From assembly GCF_000247815.1 (NCBI RefSeq), contig NC_021681.1, positions 23,854,424-23,918,423 of the forward strand: 64,000 nucleotides of DNA. The letters run 5' to 3'. The notes beneath the pieces were generated by a model. The model did not search any database, was not told the origin of the DNA, and worked only from the letters and a program-made list of their open reading frames with translations. The position numbers and the translations under genes were made by a program. Positions within the stretch are counted from its first letter, which is position 1; each line of letters begins with the position of its first letter. Of this stretch, positions 1-10,810 are shown piece after piece. This stretch comes from Ficedula albicollis (Eukaryota > Chordata > Aves > Passeriformes > Muscicapidae).

Positions 1-2760
1 TGTACTAAATCATCATTGTACTGTAAATTATCCATCTATTCCTTCCAAATCCATATATTTGCCTGGAAAAGAACACCAGCTCCTGATCTTTCCAACTCTG
101 TTCCATTTTGATATATGCCCTGGTTGCAGGAGTTAATTTTTTATCCAGAACACACCTATTTTATTTCATTAATTTTTTATCCATAACGATTTTTATTTTA
201 TTTTATTTTATTTTATTTTATTTTATTTCATTTATAGGACCATATGTGAAAGGTCTAAGTCTGGGAGTGCTGGGGTTAATTTTTTTAAATTTATAAACTC
301 CTAATAAATCTTCAGTTAGAGTGAGAAGTGGTAAAAGTGTGTAGGCAGAGAGGAGTTCTCACCACAGCTCTCAATCTTCCAAATGAAATTCCTCCTTGCA
401 GGATGTTTAATCACCTCATCAGCCTCTCTGCAGCACAGCCTGTGCAGCACCTTTTCTTACAAAATAGTTACATTTCAACTGCATTTTAATACTGATCTGA
501 TTTTATCATCTCACATGTGAGAAAATTAAGGTTTCAGCCCAGAAAAAGCAACAAAGGATGTGACTGATCATTTATCCAGAATTGTTTAGAAAGTAATTCA
601 AAGGACCTTATTCAGGACTGTGAGAACCAGCTGAAATTATACATCCAAAGAGATACTTCTGAAATATTAAACTTTTCTAACTCTCTAATTACAGAGATAT
701 AAATTTTATAGGTACTGTTAGCAGAAGTTACATCAGTCATTAAATAACCCTAACCATGACTCATTTTTCATGACCTAAAGCAAATATATTTTAATTATTT
801 TATTTTTTAATTAAGAGTTATAACTGCAGGAAAAAAAAAAGCAAAAAAGCTCCTATTTTATTTTTCAGCATATTTTTATCCAAATCTTCATCCAATTTCA
901 TGTCTCATTTTCAGTGCTGCAGTGATGAGCACAGTTAGAATTTTCTGCTCTTAAAAAGATCTTGACCCCGGAGCTCTTACTGCAGGTAGAATTCTGGTTG
1001 CAAAAATGATTATTACAAACCAAATCACAATTTTATCCACAAACACTCACAACTGCCTCCATTCCATAAAACTTCTCTATCCATTTATCTCTGGGAATGA
1101 CACAGCACTCCCACTTCTTGATCATTGGGTGACTTTCAGTTAATTAAAATTTTGTCATTGCCTTCAGCAGCAGCACAAGAGCTCCTCTGAGTGACATTTT
1201 CAATCTTCCCTATCACTTAATAATCTGGGAGGTATTTGCTATTTAACAAAAGAAATTCCACACCTCAGAATGCACATTCTTGTCCACAGATTTCTCCTAA
1301 TGATGAGCTAAGTGGGAGAGTAAAGATGTGAACAAATTGTGTTTATTTCCTCTTTGCAGAGGAAAATCCATGAGGTGCTAACTTCAAATGCCATTTCCCT
1401 TAGATATTCCATGCTGCTGTTATTTCTGAGTAAATGGACTCTGAAAAATGGAAGCAGGAACCAAAATTATCCTCTGCCAATCCTTGGAGAGAAACTGGCA
1501 GTGTCTGCAGCCCTCCTGAGGATCCTCTGTTCACCAAGGCTCTTGGCAGGTTTTTGTCACTGTCCCATAAATCTGTGGCACTTCCCATTTTCATCCACAC
1601 TCAGAGTAGGTATTATTTCAAATATTAGGACCAACACGTCCAAAAATGCCTTTCTAGAGAGGGGTCTTGACAAAAAATTCTCTCCAGGAGCTCCCAAGCC
1701 TGGGATTTGTTAGTCCAGAGTGCAAAGGGGGATCTCAGACAAAACTCAGCCTGCAGGGAAGGGAATAAAATTAACAGCAGTGGAGGCTTTAACCCAACAT
1801 TTCCCCACTGCAGAATAACCTCTGAAATTTCTGTTGATTCAAGAAAAATGCCAAAATCCCTGAAAATCCCTCTCTGTGTTATTTCTCCATTTAAAGGAAG
1901 GTTCCTTGACCACATGTCCAACTCCTGCAGCCTGAATTCCTTTTCTTTCCCACTGGCATTGGTTACAAACTCCTAAAAAGCAGGTTACAGTCAGAGCTCT
2001 GCAGTGAATTCATGGCATTTGACACTCATAACTGCACTTTTATAAAAGCAGATTAGTGCATTAAAAACCTCCTTAATAACAGCTCTATCAAAGCAGACAT
2101 TGCCCAAAGCAATACAATTATTGGTCAATAATTCCTCTTTAGCTGTTTCTATTACCACCACTTTATTTCAACACTTGCCTTCTTACCCTTTGATCTGCTA
2201 ATTATCTTTTTACCCTCTGATCCTCTCTACAATTCCCTGGCAATTTGATCCATTAATTACAGTGCCCAGATTCCCCATTTTCCACAGAATGTGCAGTTTT
2301 TGTGACCTTCTTCACCTTCCTTCATACAAACACTTGCCATCTTTCTCTAGGGTACAGCTTCTTCTGTAAATATATGGATAATGGTACAAAATGCTGTAAT
2401 TAAAAGTGTTTTTGCATTTTCCTTGCAATCCTTTGGGCTTCATGAAAATGTCTTAATAGTTTGTCATTGACTTAGATTTCAATGGCAATGGGCAGTCTGG
2501 TAAATTGTTTTGACTCCATCTTTGATACCATAAACACTTGGATTTTTTTTCCACAATATTAAACATTGATTGTGTTTCTATGCTGGGGATTCTATTTAAA
2601 ACAGAGTTTCTGCTATATTTTGTGTAAATATTACAAAAATTATTTTCTTATATAAAGCTTTTTCTCACTTTATGAGCACATGACCCACAAATTGCTGGAT
2701 ATTCTGCATTTCCAGTTTCCCACTCCCTTCTAAGCCGGATTCAGACATTCAATGCAACCT
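1..2760. other. AT-rich non-coding DNA, no gene seen
   Basis: Apart from the short (ATTTT)n tract listed separately, I see only single-copy AT-rich sequence. Small open frames occur on both strands around 1340-1980, but they overlap one another in several frames, have no recognisable domain and show no convincing splice signals, so they look like chance. A short A run lies near 831-841. No CR1 piece was recognised here. Confidence 0.6.
189..234. repeat. (ATTTT)n microsatellite
   Basis: About nine pentamer units of ATTTT with one T-to-C change near the right end. It is a simple AT-rich tract of the kind common in vertebrate non-coding DNA. The open frame across it encodes only a repeating Phe/Tyr/Ile/Leu pattern and is not a gene. 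Confidence 0.9.
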
Positions 2761-2855
2761 GAATAAGTTCTAGAGCAGAAGAATTTTAGAAAGATAAATT
2801 TGATCCTGAATAAGTTCTAGAGCAGAAGAATTTTAGGAAGATAAATCTGAGTATA
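2761..2855. repeat. Two-copy tandem repeat, 47-bp period
   Basis: The phrase gaataagttctagagcagaa begins at 2761 and again at 2808. The two copies differ by only a few substitutions, which suggests a recent local tandem duplication. There is no gene context. Confidence 0.9.
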
Positions 2856-4189
2856 CAACCCAGAAATGATGGTGCTGTGGAATGGGGGCATTTTTTGGGA
2901 CTGGGGAGCAAAAGTTTGGCAGCTGGAACCATCCTTGGTGTTTGAAAGCTGGATTTAGTGGATTCATTGTGACCAGGATATCCCATAAGAATTCCAAACA
3001 GTCTCTTATTCTACCAGGAAGTCTCTGACACTGTTGGGTTTCTCCAGAGTTTGTGCAGAAGAACACTTTCCTCTCAACCTCCAGTGCCTCACTTGGTGCT
3101 GAGGGAATTCTGCTGTTAATATTTAAATTTTTAACCACAGATTTAGCTCAGAACTGAGGGCTGGGTAAATCCCCATCGATAAAATGCAGCAAAACACAGG
3201 CATTGCAGTTAATTTTATTCAGCTCTTCTGTGCAAATGCTCACTTAGTCCTTTGGCCAAAGTTACCAGCTGCTTAAAGTAATGGCTTTGTGCTGTGTCCA
3301 CTCAAATGAACTCAAGCACTTCTCATTCCAGAGAAACCTGTGCAGACTTGCCAAAGAACGATCATTAATTCAAGATTTTTCTTTTTGACAGCTTTTCTGC
3401 TTGGCAAATGATTGATTGGGCACTTCTTGTATAAATAATCTTTGCAGTTTTTAATATAGAGAATCCATTTTAATACCTCCATGGTAAAAAACAAGAAATT
3501 CTCATTTCTGTGCATCCAATTCTTCTCAGTCAGGTTATTTTTATAAATACGAGGATTGGAAAAGCAAAATGTGTCTTGCAGAGCAGAGGTATCTTCTATA
3601 ATCCAAAGGAAAATCTGCAAAGGAATAAAATCCTTGTTGCACAATTTCAAACCAAAATTGTGCTTATTGAATGTAGTCCTGTCTAATCATATTGACTTAT
3701 TCCTCCTTTTTTCCCTTTCAGACCTAGCTGGTAGCATATAATTTGCCATTTTTCACATTAGCTCTTAAATAGCTCACACTTCCTTGCATCACGAGGCACT
3801 TAACAGCTTCTCAGTAATCTGATTGTTCAATTGTCTGAAGATTTCTCGACACAGAAAAACCCAGTACAGGATCAGCCTGAAATACTTTGAAATACAGGAG
3901 GCCATTTCAGCGTAACTGAAGCAAGTAATGGAGAATTTGTGAAATAAAACACAAAGAAATGAGTTGTGCTTGGCAATAAGCGCGTGTGCTGCTCCGAGGG
4001 TGTTTCTGTGTGAGTTGTGGAACTTCTCAGGGGCTGTTTGGGGATCAGGGCTGCTCTGCTTGGCTTCACTTTATGCTCCCCCAGCCAGGGGTCTGAGACC
4101 TGCAGTGGTTCACAGGCACAGGAGGAGCTCAGCCCTGGCTGATGGCACCACCACTTTGGTTTTCTTTCCGTTTTTGGTTTGTTTTGGTT
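2856..4189. other. Non-coding DNA, no gene seen
   Basis: Ordinary single-copy sequence. The longest open frames (about 100-120 codons near 2830-3140, 3310-3650 and 3964-4326) lie on opposite strands, overlap other frames and resemble no known protein. I see no repeat family here. Confidence 0.5.
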
Positions 4190-4275
4190 TTTGGGTTTTT
4201 TTTTGGATGCTGGTGAAAGCCAGGGATTGGTTTTTGGGGGTTTTTTGGGATGCTGGTGAAAGCCAGGGAAAAAGC
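4190..4275. repeat. G/T-rich imperfect tandem repeat, 43-bp period
   Basis: The phrase gatgctggtgaaagccaggg occurs at 4206 and 4249. Each copy is joined to stretches of Ts and Gs (tttttttggg-like). It looks like slippage or local duplication in a T/G-rich tract. Confidence 0.8.
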
Positions 4276-5645
4276 AGCTTGGATTTTCTCAGGCTGCTCA
4301 AAGGAAAAGAGGAGAGAAAGAATTAACAGCAAAGCCAGCAGCTGCTGCTGTGCAGAAGAGTACATGGGAAATGTGGTGTTTTGGTGAAAGCGTGGTTAGG
4401 AAGGTGTTACCTTCTTACACCAGTCAAATCAAGTCTGCCCTCAGTTCCACGATCCAGTCTATAAAAGTGTGGTTGGTTCTTTAATAAAGGCTTTTTGCTT
4501 TTGCTTCTTTTCTGCCTCATGAGGGAAGCCATGTTGCTGTATTTTTTCACCACATCCTAGCTAGACAGCAACAATTTTCCTTCTCTGTTAGGGAATTCAG
4601 CTGTTTTCCTTCTCTTCCACCTCCTCTATGAAGGAAATCTTTCTGCTGCTTCCTTGGCTGGTCCTGTCAAATATCCCAACCTGATCTGCACCTTCTCCAA
4701 CAACCACATCAAAAGCCTCCTGAGCTCCACACCTGAAATTTGTGACCAACATGAAAAGTGCAACAGGAAAGTAAAAAACTCGTTTATCAAGAAAACCTTC
4801 AGAGAGAAAAACCATTCCCTCGAATGAAACAGCCTTTCTTTGTGTGTGTGTAATAGTTATCTTGGTCAATATTTAGATTGTTAAAATCCAGCAAGCTGCA
4901 CAATATGAACACTTACAATTTTTTCTACATCAGAATCCAGAGTTCAGCTGTTGTGGCGCTTTTTAATCTCCAGTTTCAATCCAAATTCACATAAGGAAAA
5001 CACTTAGGTAATTTTTGCTTTGCCACTAATTAATATTTCTCACTAATCGTTCAGTAATCTCTCTATTTCTCTTTTGAATCCCTGTAGTAAATTGCATCAG
5101 GTAGGCCTCAGTTGCTCATTTATTTTTTACCCTTTCCTTTCTGTTTCTTCCTTTTCTTCTCTGTGTTGCCTGGATTGTTATTCAGTGCTACAGAATTTTG
5201 AAAAATCAATTCTTCTCTATCCTTTTGCTTCATGATGAAAAAAAAGACAAGGTGATTTTCCATAGAGGTTGCCAACCAAGGTGTTCCCATACACAGAATT
5301 CAGCTGCAATATTTTCTTCATTCTGCCTCTCCTACCACTCCAAGTAGTTTGTAACTTTTAAAACTTCAGCCTGGAAGAACTTTCCCTTTCCCCAGCTCGT
5401 GTTTGTCCTTTGAGCTCTCAATAGCAAGGAAATCCCAAGATTTAAGAAAACTCTATGGTTTTATTTCCAGTCATCTTCTGATTTCATTCCCTAAGATTTT
5501 TTTTTTTCTGCCAACTTCTTCAGCATTTTGCACTAAAAACCTCATCTAGAGGTGGTCGAAGGCTGAAGCTTTGCAGTTGGGGTTTGAGGGCTCTAAAGGG
5601 AGCCCTGATTTACCAGCTGAGCAGCCCCAGCCCTTTCAGCAGTGG
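4276..5645. other. AT-rich non-coding DNA, no gene seen
   Basis: Single-copy sequence. No CR1 fragment, tandem array or coding exon was recognised. It leads directly into the left edge of the duplicated A/B locus at 5646. Confidence 0.5.
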
Positions 5646-6280
5646 GTCCATGGGCTGTGCTTGGGCTCAGGCACACACAAACTGCAGAACAATTAAGCAT
5701 TTATTTATAGCTGAAGTTGAATGTATGAGTAAATCACACATGCTCAGGAATTGCAATGCTTTGTTGACCATAACATTCCCCAGGAAGATTTAGAAAGCAG
5801 TGAGGTGCCAACTTCCCTTTTGCAGCATTTGCCTCTCCTATTTCTGCTGGGAGAGGCACAGCCTTTAAACCTGGTTAATCACTGATATATTTACCTATCC
5901 TTCCTCTCCTCTCTGATATTTAAGCAAGAAGCTTTATTTGAACAAGAGCTCTTTAACCTCATCACAGGGAGGTGTTTTATTTCCCACATTTCAAAGTTGT
6001 GATTAATTAATACAAATCCCAGTGATCCTGCTGCCCCTGCCTGGAGAGGAGCTGACAGTTTGCCTTTTGATGAGGAGGAAGCAGTCTCCAAACAGAGCTG
6101 GGGCTGCTCAGCCTGGAGGAGGAAAGGCTGAGGTGGGACCAGTTTGTAAATCACTGAAGGGAGGGGGCAAAGGTGGCAGAGCCTGGCTCGTTCCAGTGGT
6201 GCTCCAGGGCAGGAGTCAGTGGGCAAAACCTGAGACCAGGAACATCAGGAAACACAAATTTACTGTGAGGGTGGCCAAGC
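5646..6280. repeat. Duplicated locus, partial copy A1
   Basis: Copy A1 matches copy B (from 8949) at a constant offset of 3303 from the left boundary, for example the phrase tccatgggctgtgcttgggc at 5647 and 8950. Its part from about 5888 also matches copy A2 (6284 onward, offset 396). It stops inside a CR1-derived minisatellite at a single N. The near-identity of all three copies and the abrupt N junction suggest one locus assembled repeatedly rather than three genomic copies. Confidence 0.9.
6093..6280 (+). mobile_element. CR1 LINE 3' fragment, sense (in copy A1)
   Basis: Begins with cagagctggggctgctcagc, the familiar CR1 3' region, and continues with the 'ctgagaccaggaacatcagg' and 'gtgagggtggccaag' portions that correspond to the conserved 3' stretch upstream of the CR1 terminus. 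It is truncated by the N at 6281. The element is old and diverged. No reverse transcriptase coding remains. Confidence 0.8.
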
Positions 6281-6281
6281 N
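6281..6281. other. Single-N assembly junction
   Basis: One N separates the CR1 minisatellite of copy A1 from sequence that lies about 400 bases earlier in the same locus (aatatttacctatccttcct, matching 5886 and 9189). The assembly therefore steps backwards here, which marks an artificial join rather than an unknown base. Confidence 0.9.
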
Positions 6282-6705
6282 AATATTTACCTATCCTTCC
6301 TCTCCTCTGTGATATTTAAGCAAGAAGCATTATTTGAACAAGAGCTCTTTAACCTCATCACAGGGAGGTGTTTCATTTCCCACATTTCAAAGTTGTGATT
6401 AATTAATACAAATCCCAGTGATCCTGCTGCCCCTGCCTGGAGAGGAGCTGACAGTTTGCCTTTTGATGAGGAGGAAGCAGTCTCCAAACAGAGCTGGGGC
6501 TGCTCAGCCTGGAGGAGGAAAGGCTGAGGTGGGACCAGTTTGTAAATCACTGAAGGGAGGGGGCAAAGGTGGCAGAGCCTGGCTCGTTCCAGTGGTGCTC
6601 CAGGGCAGGAGTCAGTGGGCAAAACCTGAGACCAGGAACATCAGGAAACACAAATTTACTGTGAGGGTGGCCAAGCACAAATTTACACATATTTACTGTG
6701 AGGGT

Positions 6706-7071
6706 GGCCAAATACACATTTACTATGAGCGTCCAAATCAGCTGCCCAGGGAGGTTCTGGAGTCTTCATTCTTGAAATTATTCAAAAGGAATCTGGACAC
6801 AGTCATAGAGTTATGGAATATTTTGGGTTGGAAGGCACCTTAAAGATCATCTTGTTCCAACCTGGGCAGGGTGTCCTCACTAGACCCAGGCCAAATACAC
6901 ATTTACTATGAGCGTCCAAATCAGCTGCCCAGGGAGGTTCTGGAGTCTTCATTCTTGAAATTATTCAAAAGGAATCTGGACACAGTCATAGAGTTATGGA
7001 ATATTTTGGGTTGGAAGGCACCTTAAAGATCATCTTGTTCCAACCTGGGCAGGGTGTCCTCACTAGACCCA
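6706..7071. repeat. 183-bp tandem duplication inside nested CR1 (A2 only)
   Basis: The sequence starting ggccaaatacacatttacta at 6706 recurs at 6889, and 'tagaccca' at 6881 recurs at 7064, giving a period of 183 bases. The corresponding part of copy B (around 9676-9860) has a single unit. It is either a real length polymorphism between haplotypes or a local assembly stutter. Confidence 0.9.
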
Positions 7072-7103
7072 GTTCCCTAAAGTCCCATCCAAGCTGACCT
7101 TGG
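6805..7103 (-). mobile_element. Antisense CR1 fragment nested in sense CR1 (copy A2)
   Basis: Starts with 'atagagttatggaatatttt' and 'gggttggaaggcaccttaaa', the reverse complement of a CR1 3' terminus, and continues into the 'ggcagggtgtcctcactaga' and 'aagtcccatccaagctgacc' segments. It lies between two halves of a sense CR1. Because of the 183-bp duplication the start of this fragment appears twice, at 6805 and at 6988. Confidence 0.75.
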
Positions 7104-7194
7104 CTCTGGGTGGTCCTGCTTGAGCAGGAGGGTTGGACCAAGTGATTTGTGGAGGTTTCCTTCCAAGCTGAACCATCCTGAGATTCTGTGAGTG

Positions 7195-7892
7195 TGTCCA
7201 TTATTCCAGAGCCTCAACGTGAAAACACACCAGACATGAGATGTGAGGATGTCAAATGCTTCTGACGCCACCCTGCAATGAAAATCAAAAACAAGTCAAG
7301 GTAGATTACATTCCCCACATCCAGTGAGGTTCCTAAACTGCATAACACCCCAGATATCATAATATTTAGATCAACTTTTTGGATGTCTTAGCTCACTTAT
7401 GAAGCCTCCTGGTTCGTTCCTCTTTGCTCTCCTATTTCTGTAATAAGAAATAAATGTTTCTTCGCCTGGCCAATTTTCTTGATCTGAAAAATAAACCTGT
7501 AACTTGGGGCATGCTCGGAAGTGTTTACAGATGCTCAGTAACCCCGTGAAGACTCTCCTGTCCCTTTGAATTTAATGGAAGCTGACACCGAATTCAATGA
7601 AGTGCGAATTTCCCTCTCGATTTCGGGAGCTCTTTCCCTGGATTTATTATGCCTGATTCCACACAGTGTCTGTAAATGGTGTTATAATACAGCCACCAGC
7701 TCAGCCAGGGAATTCCAACTGAGAACTCAGAGACCAAAATCTTTTGCCATCAGCTGCCCCCAGTCCTCATCTGGGGTGGATAATCTGGATTTAACACTCT
7801 TGAGATCTGCCTTTTATTACTAATTGGTTTCATTTGTTTCGGAGCAGTTTCCTATCAAAAAGGGTGAGTCCTCTGCTTTTTAATTCTTCATG
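7195..7892. other. Non-CR1 sequence of the duplicated locus (copy A2)
   Basis: Complex single-locus sequence between two CR1 pieces, repeated at about 9981-10676 in copy B. The part near 7440-7700 is compositionally complex, has several CpGs and lacks repeat signatures, so it could contain a conserved non-coding element. I see no gene. An open frame at 7566-7823 is also present in copy B, but it has no recognisable domain. Confidence 0.5.
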
Positions 7893-8945
<1,053 letters not shown>

Positions 8946-9553
8946 TTAGTCCATGGGCTGTGCTTGGGCTCAGGCACACACAAACTGCAGAACAATTAAG
9001 CATTTATTTATAGCTGAAGTTGAATGTATGAGTAAATCACACATGCTCAGGAATTGCAATGCTTTGTTGACCATAACATTCCCCAGGAAGATTTAGAAAG
9101 CAGTGAGGTGCCAACTTCCCTTTTGCAGCATTTGCCTCTCCTATTTCTGCTGGGAGAGGCACAGCCTTTAAACCTGGTTAATCACTGAAATATTTACCTA
9201 TCCTTCCTCTCCTCTGTGATATTTAAGCAAGAAGCATTATTTGAACAAGAGCTCTTTAACCTCATCACAGGGAGGTGTTTCATTTCCCACATTTCAAAGT
9301 TGTGATTAATTAATACAAATCCCAGTGATCCTGCTGCCCCTGCCTGGAGAGGAGCTGACAGTTTGCCTTTTGATGAGGAGGAAGCAGTCTCCAAACAGAG
9401 CTGGGGCTGCTCAGCCTGGAGGAGGAAAGGCTGAGGTGGGACCAGTTTGTAAATCACTGAAGGGAGGGGGCAAAGGTGGCAGAGCCTGGCTCGTTCCAGT
9501 GGTGCTCCAGGGCAGGAGTCAGTGGGCAAAACCTGAGACCAGGAACATCAGGA

Positions 9554-9710
9554 AACACAAATTTACTGTGAGGGTGGCCAAGCACAAATTTACACACATT
9601 TACAGTGAGGGTGGCCAAACACACATTTACTGTGAGGGTGGCCAAACACAAATTTACACATATTTACTGTGAGGGTGGCCAAATACACATTTACTATGAG
9701 CGTCCAAATC
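9554..9710. repeat. Minisatellite grown inside CR1 (about five units)
   Basis: Units built on 'atttactgtgagggtggcca' recur with spacings of roughly 27 and 37 bases, some carrying an extra 'acaaatttacac'. The unit core matches the part of CR1 that normally reads like 'cactgagagggtggtcaagc', so the array arose by repetition of CR1 sequence. Copy A2 (6649-6730) has about two fewer units. Confidence 0.8.
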
Positions 9711-9775
9711 AGCTGCCCAGGGAGGTTCTGGAGTCTTCATTCTTGAAATTATTCAAAAGGAATCTGGACACAGTC

Positions 9776-9892
9776 ATAGAGTTATGGAATATTTTGGGTT
9801 GGAAGGCACCTTAAAGATCATCTTGTTCCAACCTGGGCAGGGTGTCCTCACTAGACCCAGTTCCCTAAAGTCCCATCCAAGCTGACCTTGGC
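9776..9892 (-). mobile_element. Antisense CR1 fragment nested in sense CR1 (copy B)
   Basis: Carries 'ttgggttggaaggcacctta' and 'cagggtgtcctcactagacc', the reverse complement of CR1 3' sequence, inserted between 'ggacacagtc' and 'cctgcttgagcagg' of the host sense CR1. It is short, as expected for 5'-truncated CR1 copies. Confidence 0.75.
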
Positions 9893-9980
9893 TCTGGGTG
9901 GTCCTGCTTGAGCAGGAGGGTTGGACCAAGTGATTTGTGGAGGTTTCCTTCCAAGCTGAACCATCCTGAGATTCTGTGAG

Positions 9981-10675
9981 TGTGTCCATTATTCCAGAGC
10001 CTCAACGTGAAGCACACCAGACATGAGATGTGAGGATGTCAAATGCCTCTGAGGCCACCCTGCAATGAAAATCAAAAACAAGTCAAGGTAGATTACATTC
10101 CCCACATCCAGTGAGGTTCCTAAACTGCATAACACCCCAGATATCATAATATTTAGATCAACTTTTTGGATGTCTTAGCTCACTTATGAAGCCTCCTGGT
10201 TCGTTCCTCTTTGCTCTCCTATTTCTGTAATAAGAAATAAATGTTTCTTCGCCTGGCCAATTTTCTTGATCTGAAAAATAAACCTGTAACTTGGGGCATG
10301 CTCGGAAGTGTTTACAGATGCTCAGTAACCCCGTGAAGACTCTCCTGTCCCTTTGAATTTAATGGAAGCTGACACCGAATTCAATGAAGTGCGAATTTCC
10401 CTCTCGATTTCGGGAGCTCTTTCCCTGGATTTATTATGCCTGATTCCACACAGTGTCTGTAAATGGTGTTATAATACAGCCACCAGCTCAGCCAGGGAAT
10501 TCCAACTGAGAACTCAGAGACCAAAATCTTTTGCCATCAGCTGCCCCCAGTCCTCATCTGGGGTGGATAATCTGGATTTAACACTCTTGAGATCTGCCTT
10601 TTATTACTAATTGGTTTCATTTGTTTCGGAGCAGTTTCCTATCAAAAAGGGTGAGTCCTCTGCTTTTTAATTCTT
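9981..10675. other. Non-CR1 sequence of the duplicated locus (copy B)
   Basis: Counterpart of 7195-7892. No gene recognised. The CpG-containing stretch near 10228-10490 is complex and repeat-free, and is a candidate for a conserved non-coding element, though this cannot be judged without alignment to other birds. Confidence 0.45.
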
Positions 10676-10810
10676 CATGCCCCATCCCTGGAAGTGTCCA
10701 AGGCCAGGCTGGAAGGGGCTTGGAGCAGCCTGGGGTGGTGGAAGGTGCCCATGGCAGCAGTGGGATGAGATGAACTTTAAAGCCCCTTCCAACCCAAATC
10801 ATTCTATGAC
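10676..10810 (+). mobile_element. CR1 LINE 3' end, sense
   Basis: Complete 3' end: 'gaagtgtccaaggccaggct', 'gtggaaggtgcccatggcag', then 'ccttccaacccaaatcattc' and the terminal attctatga. A 5'-truncated CR1 copy, the intact version of the fragment cut off at 7975. Confidence 0.92.

Larger units (their letters stand above)
6490..7194 (+). mobile_element. CR1 LINE 3' end, sense, with nested antisense CR1 (copy A2)
   Basis: Sense CR1 sequence runs from gctgctcagcctggaggagg through 'cagctgcccagggaggttct' to 'ggaatctggacacagtc' (about 6804). It is interrupted by antisense CR1, and resumes near 7104 with 'cctgcttgagcaggagggtt', ending at the typical 'accatcctgagattctgtg' 3' end (7194). The sense halves fit together as one element once the antisense piece is removed, which is the sign of a nested insertion. 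No intact open frame remains. Confidence 0.8.
9397..9980 (+). mobile_element. CR1 LINE 3' end, sense, with nested antisense CR1 (copy B)
   Basis: Same nested structure as in A2 but without the 183-bp duplication: sense CR1 to about 9775, antisense insert about 9776-9892, then sense 3' end to 9980 ('ccatcctgagattctgtgag'). This copy shows the simplest architecture and should be used to define the element. Coding capacity is absent. Confidence 0.8.
8949..10764. repeat. Duplicated locus, copy B (continuous with downstream DNA)
   Basis: Starts at gtccatgggctgtgcttggg (equivalent to 5646) and runs without a break into unique sequence after 10810, so it is the most trustworthy version of this locus. 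Differences from A2 are few: minisatellite unit number, the absent 183-bp duplication, and small changes such as 'gtgaagcacacc' for 'gtgaaaacacacc' near 10008. Confidence 0.9.
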
